The position numbers and the translations under genes are program-made. A DNA stretch of 25,891 bases. Origin: a virus. Positions within the stretch are counted from its first letter, which is position 1; each line of letters starts with the position of its first letter. The stretch is taken from positions 1 to 25,891 of the IMG/VR virus record IMGVR_UViG_3300047121_000100; one strand, given 5' to 3'. Below are positions 14,928 through 23,674 of the stretch, piece after piece. The notes under the pieces are model-generated. The model did no database searches. It had not been told where the DNA came from and saw only the letters and a program-made list of their open reading frames with translations.

Positions 14928-15431
14928 ATGCTTTCACTCCTCTCAACACTTGGTGGGCTGCTTATATCAGGCTTGCCAAAGCTGCTTGATTACTTCCAAA
15001 ACAAAGCCGACCAAGCCCATGAGCTTGAGCTTGCGAGGATGCAGTCAGAGCGTGAACTTGCGCTTGCCAAGGAAGGCTACCTTGCTCAACAACGCGTGGA
15101 AGAAATACGTACCGATCAGATAGCCATGCAGACTGACGCTCAAATGACAGTTGCGGCGCTGGATCATGACAAGCAGATCATTGAGAAATCCAGCAAGTGG
15201 GTAGTGAATTACATCGGCACGGTACGTCCTAACGTCACGTACCTGTTGATCCTAGAACTCATTGCCATTAACGCCGTACTTGCCTATTACGTCTGGCAGC
15301 ATCCACACCTTGTACAAAACATTGATGATTTGATCCGGGTGAGTACGATCATTTTTTCTGATGATGAAATGGCGATGCTTGGCGGCATTGTTGGGTACTG
15401 GTTCGGTTCTAGAAGTTGGAACAAGAAGTGA
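14928..15431 (+). CDS. Holin-like protein, GTA/3TM holin type
   Basis: A 167-residue protein with AAGGGG at 14917-14922 before ATG. A hydrophobic N-terminus (~2-20) is followed by a coiled-coil stretch (~28-90, ARMQSERELALAKEGYLAQQ). A hydrophobic helix (~104-122, TYLLILELIAINAVLAYYV) and a short third one (~148-160, MAMLGGIVGYWFG) end in SRSWNKK. The terminal 'LGGIVGYWFGSRS' I recall as the hallmark of the 3TM holin family described from gene-transfer-agent release (PF11351-type). The gene ends in a GTGA overlap with the lysozyme, the expected order for lysis. The role is to permeabilise the inner membrane and let the lysozyme out; the assignment is fairly secure. Confidence 0.75.
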   Translation: MLSLLSTLGGLLISGLPKLLDYFQNKADQAHELELARMQSERELALAKEGYLAQQRVEEIRTDQIAMQTDAQMTVAALDHDKQIIEKSSKWVVNYIGTVRPNVTYLLILELIAINAVLAYYVWQHPHLVQNIDDLIRVSTIIFSDDEMAMLGGIVGYWFGSRSWNKK

Positions 15432-15937
15432 AAACGGGTCAGGCTGGCATTGATTTGATGCACAGGTTTGAGGGCAAGAGTCTTAAACCTTATTTATGCC
15501 CAGCCCACATTTGGACCATTGGTTACGGCCATGTTCTGTATCAAGATCAGATCAAATTACCGGCGTTGAGGAAAGATGGTTATACCGGCATCCTTCGCAA
15601 GGACTACCCACTCGCAGCCCAAGATAATCGTACTTGGACGCAGGAGGAGATTGATCGCCTTTTTGAGGATGATCTCGTCCGTTTTGAACGCAGTGTTCTT
15701 AGAATGTCTCCTAATCTTGCTGGCCGTCAGTCAAGCTTCGACGCTGTGGTCAGTTTTGCGTTCAACGCTGGACCTGGGCGTTATCAGAGTTCTACGATAA
15801 GAATCAAGAACAACCGCGCCGACTATGAAGGCGCAGCGGAAGCGTTTATGATGTGGACTATGGGCGGCGGCAAGGTATTGCCAGGGTTGGTTCGCCGTCG
15901 CAAAGCCGAACGCGCCTTGTACTTACGGGGTGATTGA
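15428..15937 (+). CDS. Endolysin, phage lysozyme (GH24) with E-8-C-5-T motif
   Basis: I start at GTG 15428, which overlaps the holin stop (GTGA); an in-frame TTG 15416 is the alternative. The 169-residue product matches the phage lysozyme family, which cleaves the MurNAc-GlcNAc beta-1,4 bond of peptidoglycan. The catalytic segment is 'RFEGKSLKPYLCPAHIWTIG' then YGH: Glu15, Cys24 and Thr30 fit the E-8aa-(D/C)-5aa-T pattern, with Cys replacing the Asp of T4 lysozyme. Later 'AFNAGPGRYQSS' and 'MMWTMGGGKVLPGLVRRRKA', with ERALYL, are the typical GH24 C-terminus. There is no N-terminal signal or SAR helix, so release should depend on the holin. No Rz/Rz1 spanin pair is evident next to it. Confidence 0.9.
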   Translation: MKTGQAGIDLMHRFEGKSLKPYLCPAHIWTIGYGHVLYQDQIKLPALRKDGYTGILRKDYPLAAQDNRTWTQEEIDRLFEDDLVRFERSVLRMSPNLAGRQSSFDAVVSFAFNAGPGRYQSSTIRIKNNRADYEGAAEAFMMWTMGGGKVLPGLVRRRKAERALYLRGD

Positions 15938-17541
15938 TGCCTTTACGCAAACTTCTTTTCAAAAGCGGAGTTAACCGCGAAAACACAAGATACACCAACG
16001 AAGGTGGTTGGTATGTCTCTGAGAAAGTGCGTTTCCGTCAAGGAACCCCAGAAAAGATTGGTGGGTGGATCAGATATTCAGCCAATCAATTTAACGGCGT
16101 GTGCCGTAATCTTTGGAACTGGGTTACTAACGGTGGCGCTAATTTATTAGGTATAGGCACAAACACTAAATACTATGTTGAAAATAACGGTACCTTGTAT
16201 GACATCACACCTGCTGGTTTAGCGGCAGGTGCAGCGGTTACTACTGCTGCAAATGGTTGGGGTACTGGTCCTTGGAACACGGGCACATGGGGGTTTAGTA
16301 ACGGCTCCTATATTAATTTACGTGTTTGGAGTTCGATGAATTGGGGGGAAGATCTTATTATTAATCCCCGTGGTGGCGCTGTTTATTATTGGGATTACAG
16401 CGTAGGATTTGGTTCACCCGCCGTCAATATCACATCTTTATCGGGGTCTTCAAACGCACCAACGCAGGCTAATTACGTTTACGTATCGGACATCTCACGC
16501 TTTTTACTTGTGTTTGGTTGTGATGATGTTGCTGGTGGAATTAGTTATTTAGACCCCATGCTTATCCGTTGGGCGGATCAGGAAAGTTTGACGGATTGGA
16601 CCCCTGCTATTACTAACCAAGCAGGTAGCTTACGCTTATCACACGGCTCCGAAATTGTTACTGCGGTGCAGTCACGTCAGGAGATATTCACACTCACCGA
16701 TTCCGCTGCGTACTCTATCCAATATTTAGGCCCACCCCTTGTGTGGGGCGCTCAGCTACTGGGCGACAACATTTCCATCATGAGTCCAAATTCAATTATT
16801 GTGGCTTCGGGTGTGGTGTATTGGATGGGTGTTGACAAGTTTTATGCCTACGACGGTCGGGTGCAAACACTACCCTGCGATTTGCGGCGGTATGTATTTA
16901 GTGACATAAGCCTTGTACAAAGTTTGCAGGTTTTTGCAGGTACCAACGAAGGTTTTAATGAAGTCTGGTGGTTTTACTGTTCCGAGAACAGCACTACGGT
17001 AGATCGTTATGTCGTGTTCAACTATCTTGAAAAAGTTTGGTACTACGGCACGATGGCACGTACAGCTTGGTTAGACTCAGGGCTTCGTGATTACCCTCAG
17101 TCAGCGGACTATAACAACCGTATACTGAACCAAGAGTATGGTGTTGATGATCAGGCTGGAGACACCCCTGCCGCTATTGACGCCTATATTGAATCGGCGG
17201 AATTTGATTTGGACGATGGCGATCACTTTATGTACGTCTACCGTACAGTGCCAGATTTAACATTTTCTGGTTCAACAGATGGCTCGGACCCTGAAGTCAC
17301 GTTTAGCATTTACCCCAAGCGCAGTTCTGGTTCTCCTGCGGGTACCCCTGCGTCTGATTCAGTTGTCGCTGCCGATTACCCAGTGGATGAATACACATCG
17401 CAGATCTACACACGGTTCCGTGCGCGTCAGGCGTATCTCAAAATAAGGTCTAACAAGCTTGGGACCACATGGCAGCTTGGTGCACCACGACTTGATATGA
17501 AGGTGGATGGACGTGCCACCGGCGCGGGGTCTTCGGCATGA
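15937..17541 (+). CDS. Tail nozzle / DNA-stabilisation-like protein (P22 gp10/T7 gp12 role)
   Basis: A 534-residue protein; ATG 15937 overlaps the lysozyme TGA by one base (TGATG), preferred over the in-frame TTG 15934. The opening 'MPLRKLLFKSGVNRENTRYT' with 'WYVSEKVRFRQGTPEKIGGW' is a conserved start I recall from podovirus-like phages. Later blocks are 'NWGEDLIINPRGGAVYYWD', 'RFLLVFGCDD', 'MLIRWADQESLTDWTPAITN', 'LSHGSEIVTAVQSRQEIFTL', and 'VYWMGVDKFYAYDGRVQTLP'. These repeated W/Y/D blade-like units fit a beta-propeller, as in P22 gp10 and T7 gp12 nozzles that extend the portal and adaptor. Together with the gp4-like gene at 4014 it supports a short-tailed phage. The exact family is inferred, not proven. 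Confidence 0.7.
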   Translation: MPLRKLLFKSGVNRENTRYTNEGGWYVSEKVRFRQGTPEKIGGWIRYSANQFNGVCRNLWNWVTNGGANLLGIGTNTKYYVENNGTLYDITPAGLAAGAAVTTAANGWGTGPWNTGTWGFSNGSYINLRVWSSMNWGEDLIINPRGGAVYYWDYSVGFGSPAVNITSLSGSSNAPTQANYVYVSDISRFLLVFGCDDVAGGISYLDPMLIRWADQESLTDWTPAITNQAGSLRLSHGSEIVTAVQSRQEIFTLTDSAAYSIQYLGPPLVWGAQLLGDNISIMSPNSIIVASGVVYWMGVDKFYAYDGRVQTLPCDLRRYVFSDISLVQSLQVFAGTNEGFNEVWWFYCSENSTTVDRYVVFNYLEKVWYYGTMARTAWLDSGLRDYPQSADYNNRILNQEYGVDDQAGDTPAAIDAYIESAEFDLDDGDHFMYVYRTVPDLTFSGSTDGSDPEVTFSIYPKRSSGSPAGTPASDSVVAADYPVDEYTSQIYTRFRARQAYLKIRSNKLGTTWQLGAPRLDMKVDGRATGAGSSA

Positions 17542-18923
17542 CGTATGTTGTTACTACCGACTACAATATTGAGCGCCTTCCTCCGCCCAACTTACCCCTC
17601 GCACCCCTGCAATACGACTCCCGGTATCAGGAAGGGTTTAACAACGTTCTGCGTCTGTACTTTAACCGGCTAGACAACTTTTTGGCCCAGCTTATGACAT
17701 CAACATCATCATTGCCGGTAACCTTTCCGGGGACGTATTTTGATGCGTTTGGTAGGCAGCGTGTTAGCCAACCCTATACGTTGTTTGACAGCCAAAACAG
17801 ATACGCAGCGGATAACCAATTCAGCGAGTCCACGGTTAATGGGGCATCGATAACTTTCAGCGCAGACGAAGCTGCTGTATTGCTATCTGCTGATACCACA
17901 TCAGGATCAACCGCAGTCAGACAGTCTTACAGGTCTTTTCCTTACCAGCCTGGGAAAGGATTATTGGTTCTTCAAACCTTTGTCATGGCCGCAGCGCAGA
18001 CAAACCTCCGCCAGCGTGTTGGGTACTTTAATACGCAAAACGGCGTGTTCTTCCAAAAGACAGCATCAACCAACGCTTTTGTACTTCGCTCTTACGTAAC
18101 AGGTACAGCATCGGATGCTAGGACGGTTAATCAAGCCGATTGGAATGGCGATAAGCTAGACGGCACCGGGGCATCGGGTTTTACCTTGGACACCACCAAG
18201 GCTCAGATTCTTTGGATGGATTTTGAGTGGCTAGGTGTTGGATCAGTGCGGTGCGGGTTCATCATCAACGGTCAATATATTGTTTGCCATACGTTTAATA
18301 ATGCAAACGAGATCTCCAACGTCTACATGACCACGGCGATTCTGCCTGTACGTTACGAGATTGAAGCGACTGCTGCGCTGTCTACTGGCGCAACCATGAA
18401 ACAGATTTGCTGCTCTGTTGTATCCGAAGGCGGGTTTGAGCAGACATCAATTGACCATGTGGCTCGTCGCACCACATCGTTTGCAAATATTGATACGGCA
18501 GCTTTTTATCCCATCGTATCCATCCGATTGGCATCTGGCAGAACAGGGGCGGTTGTGCTTCCTAATAGGGTGCAGTTCTTGCCGTTAACCAGCCAGAACT
18601 ATGAGATTGCTTTGTTGAAGAATCCCACGCTAACCGGAGCGACATGGGCGTCCACGGTTTCTTCTGACACAAACGTAGAGTTTGATGTTGCTGCTACGGC
18701 TATCTCTTCAACGGGAACCATAGTCCAGACTGACTACATTACTTCTACGGGTAGCGGAGGCACGGCCAATACGGCGGTCGAGACAGGGTATAACTGGGAT
18801 CTACAGCTTGGTGCAACGCTTGCTGGTGTTAGTGATATTTATACGCTAGGCGTGAGAACAGTATCCGGTGCGACTAAGGGTGATGGCGTTGGTTCCATTT
18901 CTTTTTATGATTTAACACAATAA
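17538..18923 (+). CDS. Conserved virion structural protein of aquatic-type phages
   Basis: A 461-residue protein starting in an ATGA overlap. The first ~65 residues hold a helical linker ('RYQEGFNNVLRLYFNRLDNF'). Then comes a conserved body I recall from many phages: 'DAFGRQRVSQPYTLFDSQNR' with YAADNQF, 'RQSYRSFPYQPGKGLLVLQT', 'RQRVGYFNTQNGVFF', 'WNGDKLDGTGASGFTLDTTK' with AQILWMDFEWLGVGSVR, and 'MKQICCSVVSEGGF'. I have no function for this family; it is beta-rich and lacks enzyme motifs, signal peptides or membrane helices. Coupling to the nozzle gene suggests it forms part of the tail or of a surface spike. Two short Cys runs (GVGSVRCGF, KQICCSV) are present. Confidence 0.7.
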   Translation: MTYVVTTDYNIERLPPPNLPLAPLQYDSRYQEGFNNVLRLYFNRLDNFLAQLMTSTSSLPVTFPGTYFDAFGRQRVSQPYTLFDSQNRYAADNQFSESTVNGASITFSADEAAVLLSADTTSGSTAVRQSYRSFPYQPGKGLLVLQTFVMAAAQTNLRQRVGYFNTQNGVFFQKTASTNAFVLRSYVTGTASDARTVNQADWNGDKLDGTGASGFTLDTTKAQILWMDFEWLGVGSVRCGFIINGQYIVCHTFNNANEISNVYMTTAILPVRYEIEATAALSTGATMKQICCSVVSEGGFEQTSIDHVARRTTSFANIDTAAFYPIVSIRLASGRTGAVVLPNRVQFLPLTSQNYEIALLKNPTLTGATWASTVSSDTNVEFDVAATAISSTGTIVQTDYITSTGSGGTANTAVETGYNWDLQLGATLAGVSDIYTLGVRTVSGATKGDGVGSISFYDLTQ

Positions 18924-18932
18924 AATACCATC

Positions 18933-20000
18933 GTGGCTACCACCCTTACACCCGCCCAGCAAGCCGCACTTGCCAAGTTGCAACAATTCCAGCAACAGCA
19001 GGGGTTGGAGAATTACATCGCCCAACGTGCTAAACAATACGGTACAACTCCAAAGGGTGCTGTTTCAGAAACAGGCTGGACTGCTGGAGAAACGTTTACT
19101 AATCCGTTTGCTGGGTTAACAAAGGATTTTGGGACAAAGTCCGTACCTCGCTACGGCACTGAAGAAGAAGGTGGCAACATTGTAGGGCAGGAAGAAGTAT
19201 CAAGAACTGCAAGCGATCTTCTTCAAAGCACATTTGGTGAACAGCTAGGGCACAAGTCCACGTTTACCAAAGCTTATAAGAAGGACGATAAAGGCAACCC
19301 CGTTGAAGTCGATGTTAACTCCCTCACACCTGAAGAAATTAATTCAGGCAATGTCGTGCTTTATCTGGGCGGCAAAACAGGGGGTACTGAGCGCGAGCGC
19401 ATGGCGCAAGCCTACATCCCCAAGGGTGACAAACTTGTTCCAGTAGGTGACCCGACGTATTACAAAGGCGAGCACCCTGACGCTAGGAATGTAGCTACGG
19501 CGTTAAAAATTGGGTCAATTCTCACACTGCCTTTTGGTGGTATTGGCGGGTTGTTGGGTGGCGCCACTTCTACCGTAGCTTCTGGGCTTGCATCACTTGT
19601 ACCTCAATCACTTGCTAACGTCGGCGCTAACGCACTTGTTTCTGGCGTAGTGCAAGGTGGCTTGTCTAAGGCTATGGGCGGTGATTTTAGTAAAGGCTTT
19701 AAGTCTGGTGCGGTATCCGGCGCTGTTGGGTCTGGGCTTAACACCTATGCTGGTGATATGTTTAAAGGTCTTGGTGAGTTAGCTACCCCTGCTAAATCAA
19801 TTGCCACATCCGGTATTACGGCTGCACTGACAGGCCAGAAGTTTGACCCAAGTACAGCAGTGAAGAACGCTGCGCTTAATTATGGTTTAGGTAAGGCGGG
19901 TCAAGCTGCGGGTATCGATCCCAAACAGCAAGCTGCCTTTATGAAGTTTGCCAATTTTGCAATGCCAATGATTGCGGCGCGGCGTAAGCCCGGAGGTTGA
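18933..20000 (+). CDS. Putative internal virion/ejection protein with glycine-zipper segment
   Basis: A 355-residue protein with a GTG start, nine bases after the previous stop and with no clear ribosome site, so translation may rely on coupling. The N-terminus is Gln/Ala-rich (TPAQQAALAKLQQFQQQQGL). Residues ~190-300 are Gly/Ala/Ser/Leu-rich with small-residue spacing ('GSILTLPFGGIGGLLGGATS', 'SGLASLVPQSLANVGANALV', 'GAVSGAVGSGLNTYAGDMF'), typical of glycine-zipper segments that insert into membranes. The end is FMKFANFAMPMIAARRKPGG. Such segments occur in podovirus internal proteins that travel with DNA into the host. No lytic motif is seen. The ejection role is inferred from composition and from the four similar genes downstream. 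Confidence 0.55.
   Translation: MATTLTPAQQAALAKLQQFQQQQGLENYIAQRAKQYGTTPKGAVSETGWTAGETFTNPFAGLTKDFGTKSVPRYGTEEEGGNIVGQEEVSRTASDLLQSTFGEQLGHKSTFTKAYKKDDKGNPVEVDVNSLTPEEINSGNVVLYLGGKTGGTERERMAQAYIPKGDKLVPVGDPTYYKGEHPDARNVATALKIGSILTLPFGGIGGLLGGATSTVASGLASLVPQSLANVGANALVSGVVQGGLSKAMGGDFSKGFKSGAVSGAVGSGLNTYAGDMFKGLGELATPAKSIATSGITAALTGQKFDPSTAVKNAALNYGLGKAGQAAGIDPKQQAAFMKFANFAMPMIAARRKPGG
19992..19996 (+). promoter_or_regulatory. Strong ribosome site selecting ATG 20002
   Basis: GGAGG ends five bases before ATG 20002. It lies inside the end of the preceding gene and shows that the longer upstream frame is not the true start. Confidence 0.7.
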
Positions 20001-20001
20001 G

Positions 20002-20901
20002 ATGAGTGCAGAAGATATTCAGTTTAATTTAGACAATCCTCCTGTTGGGTCGGTTGATTTTGATTTCAGCAGTGATTTAGATTTTTCTAATTTTTCAACA
20101 CCGTACTCTTCCGGGTTTAGTGATTGGTTATTTAACTTATCTGATGTAGATCAACAGCAGTTATTAGAAGCTTTTGCGCAATCCGATCCTGAATCCTATA
20201 AAGCTTTAGGTTCTCCTTTAACTGGAGCGGATCTTGCAGTTGCGTTGGGTGAGGGACGTCCTGTAGGAGAAACTTCTGGAGAAGGTGGATTTACAGCGTC
20301 TACAACAGATCAAGCCGCAGCAATGGATACAGCAGGTAAAAACGCTGTGGGGGCTGGGATAAATCTTGGAAGTAAGAGTCCTACTGGACTTGCCGCGCTT
20401 AAAAAACAAATTGCCGACGCATTGGGTGTTAAAGAAGATACGCTTGGTGATATGGCAAAGTACGCTGCCATGCTAGGGGTTGCAAAACTTGCTAAGGATG
20501 ATGCTGAAAGAGCAAGGAAAGAAGCTAGGGGTGCGGCATTTAAATCCAGCGCACCTGCAACCGCTACACGCACGGCGTACAAAGGCACGCAATACGCTGC
20601 GGCAGGGGGCTTGGCTTCTTTGGCTGGAGGTGGTAAAACCGACTTACCCCCACGCTATTTAAACGGGCATACTGATGGGATGGCAGATAATGTCCCCGCG
20701 CATATTGATCGTAAGCGCCCCGCTGCACTCTCAGACGGTGAATTCGTGATCCCAGCAGACGTTGTCAGTCATTTAGGAAACGGCAACTCTAACGCTGGTG
20801 CTAAACGTCTTTATGAAATGATGGATCGTATTCGCTCTGCGCGTACTGGTAACTCCAAACAGGGCAAACAGATTAACCCCAACAGATTTTTGCCGAGGTA
20901 A
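20002..20901 (+). CDS. Conserved phage protein with DGEFVIPADVVSHLGNG block
   Basis: A 299-residue protein; the start is fixed by GGAGG at 19992-19996. The N-terminus is acidic and Phe/Ser-rich (DFDFSSDLDFSNFSTP). The middle is Ala/Gly-rich and helical with Lys (ALKKQIADALGVKEDTL, 'MLGVAKLAKDDAERARKEAR'). The C-terminus (~residues 225-280) has 'DGMADNVPAHIDRKRPAALS', then 'DGEFVIPADVVSHLGNGNSN' and AGAKRLYEMMDRIRSARTG, a block I recall as highly conserved in phage internal and tail-region proteins, usually beside DUF4214 or transglycosylase-type proteins. It ends KQINPNRFLPR. No enzymatic motif is proven. The role may be assembly or maturation of the internal protein set; the conserved block itself is convincing. 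Confidence 0.65.
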   Translation: MSAEDIQFNLDNPPVGSVDFDFSSDLDFSNFSTPYSSGFSDWLFNLSDVDQQQLLEAFAQSDPESYKALGSPLTGADLAVALGEGRPVGETSGEGGFTASTTDQAAAMDTAGKNAVGAGINLGSKSPTGLAALKKQIADALGVKEDTLGDMAKYAAMLGVAKLAKDDAERARKEARGAAFKSSAPATATRTAYKGTQYAAAGGLASLAGGGKTDLPPRYLNGHTDGMADNVPAHIDRKRPAALSDGEFVIPADVVSHLGNGNSNAGAKRLYEMMDRIRSARTGNSKQGKQINPNRFLPR

Positions 20902-20903
20902 TT

Positions 20904-23672
20904 ATGGCTAGAGCTAATGACAGACGCGCCATTGAGGGCGATCCCATTGAAAATATTGTTGCTGATATTAGAGATGTTATAGCCAGTGATGCTCCTGTAG
21001 AAGAAAAGATTCAGGTGCTTCAAGATCTTGGGTTAAGCCCATCCACCATCAGTACAGCGCTTGATGTTCCTGTACAGCAAGTTGCTGAAATCGTTGATAC
21101 TGGTGCAGCCAATGTTGGTGGGGTAGGGCTTGCAGATATTAGTACCGATGCACTTGCTGAAGCGGCAAGGCGTCTTAATGCTCAAGATTCAGTTACTCCC
21201 GGCATTTCTGTAACTGGGAACCCAATTACCCGTAGTAATTACGAAGGTGCTATCACTTCTGTATTTCGCCAAGACTTAAAGCGCGATCCCACACCAGAAG
21301 AACTTGCTTCTTTTACAGACAGATACATGTCTGGCGAGTCGTTGGATGATTTGCGTGGAGCGATTCGCGGTAATTATGAGGGTGCTGTAACTTCTGTATT
21401 TCGCCAAGCTTTAAAACGCGACCCCACACCAGAAGAACTTACCTCCTTCACAAACAGATATATGTCTGGCGAGTCACTGGATGACTTGCGTGGATTGATT
21501 GGGAATATTGGGCGAGTTGCTGGTGCTGAAGATACGTTGGCTGGCGGTGGTCAAGACACGTTAGCTGGTAGTGGTTTGGCAGGGCTACTTGGTACTACTG
21601 GGAAAAGCGGTGATACGCGCCTTGCTGGTGAAGATACGTTAGCTGGTGAAGATACGTTAGCTGCTGGGGGTAATGACACTATAGCTGACGGGGGAGATTT
21701 TCGTTACGAGATTAATGATTTTGTTGGCGACGATAACGATATAAGAATGAGCACTAACGACGCTACCGCTGAGCAGATCAAACAGTTGTATAGGGATATA
21801 TTGGGTCGTGAAGCTGATGAGGGAGGTCTCAAGTATTTTGACGAAACCGGTGAAGGAATCGACGAAATCAGTAAAGCCCTTAGATCTTCCAAAGAGTATG
21901 GTGATACTCGTGATGCTTCAGCGGATCAGATCAAGCAGTTGTATAAAGATGTTTTAGGTCGTGAAGCTGATGAGGCTGGACTTAAGTATTGGGACGAGAC
22001 CGGCTTAGGGTTGGATAAACTTCGTGAGGAGTTTGGTAAATATAAGACTGATGATGCTTCTGCTGATCAGATCAAGCAGTTGTATAAAGATTTATTTGGA
22101 CGTGATCCTGACGAAGCAGGGCTCAAGTACTGGGATGAAACCGGCGCTGGTTTAAATGACATTCGTAGAGAACTTGCATCTTCCGCAGAGGGTAAGAAGT
22201 TAGGCGTTCAAGATCTATCCACAATATCCTACGCAAAGCCAGAGGATAAAACGTATTACGAAAGCTTTGATGTAAATAAAGATAACTACATCAGCCCTGC
22301 TGAACGTGCTGCGTTTGAAAAAGCTCAGGGTTTAACTGGTGGAACGACTGGTGGAACGACTGGTGGAACGACTGGTGGAACGACTGGTGAAACAGTAATG
22401 CGTGGGGACCGCGTGGGTAAGGGTGTTGCTGTTACTGGTGAAAACTCAGGCTTACGCGATCCTTATGTTGATTATGTTCAGCGTATGCTAGAGCGTGCTT
22501 CGGCTGAAGCTGATGTTGGGTTTCAAGATTACACAAAAACTCCCGAACTTATTACACAAGCAACATCTGGGCTTAAAAACCTTGTAACTCCCGGACAATT
22601 TACGGCGGGGTCTAACCTTGCTCAAGCTGCTGGTCTGGGTGCGCTTATGTATGGCAACTACCAACCAACGCAGTACGCTACGGGGACATTCTCTAACCCC
22701 TTCGTGCGCCAGAGCTATGAGGATCAACGACAAGAAGTTATCCAAGATCTTTATCAAAACGTGCTTGGGCGTGCTCCTGAGAGGGGCGGGGTTGAATACT
22801 GGCGAGATACGGACAAGACTCCAACGGGTCAATTGTCCCAGCAGTTTTTAACTTCTCCTGAAGCACAGCAACGTCTTGCAGGAATGGGCTATACCTACCA
22901 AACTCCGGGCAAAGCAGAAGGTGGTACCGTTGGTTATCAAGCAGGGGGCGATGTAAACGTAGGCACTGATTCTTCCCAGCAGTCGCCTTATACCAACATG
23001 AACTACGGTATGAGTAACTTGCAGCCTATGGTTTATGGTGGGCAGAATGTGACCAATGTGCAGGCTTCCTATATGGACCCGTACATGCAAAACGTCACCA
23101 ATATTGCTAAGCGCGAAGCGCAACGTGCCTCGGATATTGCAGGTCAACGAGAAGCTGCACAAGCTGTATCTCAAGGTGCTTTTGGTGGCTCACGCTATGG
23201 GTTGGTTGAAGCAGAACGTCAGCGCAACTTGGGCCAACAACTCTCGGATCTTGACATCAAAGGGTTACAGCAGGCGTATCAAACCGGTATGGGGCAGTTC
23301 AACACCGAGCAAGAACGTGCGTTAAAAGCCCAACAACTTGGTGAACAGTCTCGGCAGTTTGGCGCTGATCTTGGACTTAGAGGGCTTCAAACTTCTATCC
23401 AAGCAGGGTCTGCGCTTGGTAATCTCGGTGCCCAACAAAGTGCTGCGGATCTTGCAAGGCTCAGGCAGCAGTACGATACGGGTGCCGCAGAGCGGTCATT
23501 TGACTATAACGAGTTTTTGCGTAGTGAAAAGTATCCGTACGAGAATCTCACATTCATGAAAAATATGCTGCAAGGGCTACCTATCCAAGCATCATCAACA
23601 GGTATTAGCCCCACAACGGAAGCAATAATGTCTGCACTTGGCTTGGGTAGTTTGCTTAAAGTTGGAGGTTAG
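20904..23672 (+). CDS. Large internal virion protein with DUF4214-like repeats and EF-hand-like loop
   Basis: A 922-residue protein, GAGG before ATG. Residues 112-156 and 157-200 are a near-identical 45-residue duplication (NYEGA(I/V)TSVFRQ.LKRDPTPEEL). Residues ~286-430 contain three units of the 'IKQLY(K/R)D(V/I/L)(L/F)GR(E/D).DE.GLKY(W/F)DETG' type, and a fourth occurs near 605 ('VIQDLYQNVLGRAPERGGVE'), typical of DUF4214. Residue 456 begins DVNKDNYISPAE, a canonical EF-hand/dockerin-like calcium loop. TGGT is repeated four times at ~480. Residues ~720-870 hold 'YMDPYMQNVTNIAKREAQR' and 'GAFGGSRYGLVEAERQRNLG', a block I recall from phage internal proteins. It may be packaged and ejected with DNA, or serve as a structural scaffold; no catalytic triad is visible. 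Confidence 0.7.
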   Translation: MARANDRRAIEGDPIENIVADIRDVIASDAPVEEKIQVLQDLGLSPSTISTALDVPVQQVAEIVDTGAANVGGVGLADISTDALAEAARRLNAQDSVTPGISVTGNPITRSNYEGAITSVFRQDLKRDPTPEELASFTDRYMSGESLDDLRGAIRGNYEGAVTSVFRQALKRDPTPEELTSFTNRYMSGESLDDLRGLIGNIGRVAGAEDTLAGGGQDTLAGSGLAGLLGTTGKSGDTRLAGEDTLAGEDTLAAGGNDTIADGGDFRYEINDFVGDDNDIRMSTNDATAEQIKQLYRDILGREADEGGLKYFDETGEGIDEISKALRSSKEYGDTRDASADQIKQLYKDVLGREADEAGLKYWDETGLGLDKLREEFGKYKTDDASADQIKQLYKDLFGRDPDEAGLKYWDETGAGLNDIRRELASSAEGKKLGVQDLSTISYAKPEDKTYYESFDVNKDNYISPAERAAFEKAQGLTGGTTGGTTGGTTGGTTGETVMRGDRVGKGVAVTGENSGLRDPYVDYVQRMLERASAEADVGFQDYTKTPELITQATSGLKNLVTPGQFTAGSNLAQAAGLGALMYGNYQPTQYATGTFSNPFVRQSYEDQRQEVIQDLYQNVLGRAPERGGVEYWRDTDKTPTGQLSQQFLTSPEAQQRLAGMGYTYQTPGKAEGGTVGYQAGGDVNVGTDSSQQSPYTNMNYGMSNLQPMVYGGQNVTNVQASYMDPYMQNVTNIAKREAQRASDIAGQREAAQAVSQGAFGGSRYGLVEAERQRNLGQQLSDLDIKGLQQAYQTGMGQFNTEQERALKAQQLGEQSRQFGADLGLRGLQTSIQAGSALGNLGAQQSAADLARLRQQYDTGAAERSFDYNEFLRSEKYPYENLTFMKNMLQGLPIQASSTGISPTTEAIMSALGLGSLLKVGG
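21237..21506 (+). repeat. Direct tandem repeat, 2 x 135 bp
   Basis: Two 45-codon copies start at AATTACGAAGGTGCT and AATTATGAGGGTGCT. Most changes between the copies are single bases, many synonymous, indicating a fairly recent duplication kept in phase. Confidence 0.85.
21759..22190 (+). repeat. Three DUF4214-like tandem units
   Basis: Three units start near codons 286, 337 and 384 of the host protein, spaced 51 and 47 codons. Each holds 'QIKQLY(K/R)D..GR..DE.GLKY(W/F)DETG'. A fourth, more divergent unit lies further downstream near codon 605. Confidence 0.8.
22335..22382 (+). repeat. 12-bp microsatellite, four perfect copies
   Basis: ACTGGTGGAACG occurs four times in a row, followed by a partial copy (ACTGGTGAAAC). 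It encodes four TGGT units, in frame. Perfect copies suggest recent slippage, and copy number may vary between relatives. Confidence 0.9.
23664..23668 (+). promoter_or_regulatory. Ribosome site supporting GTG start 23675
   Basis: GGAGG lies six bases before GTG 23675, which supports this rare start codon for the next gene. It is inside the end of the previous gene. Confidence 0.7.
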
Positions 23673-23674
23673 TC

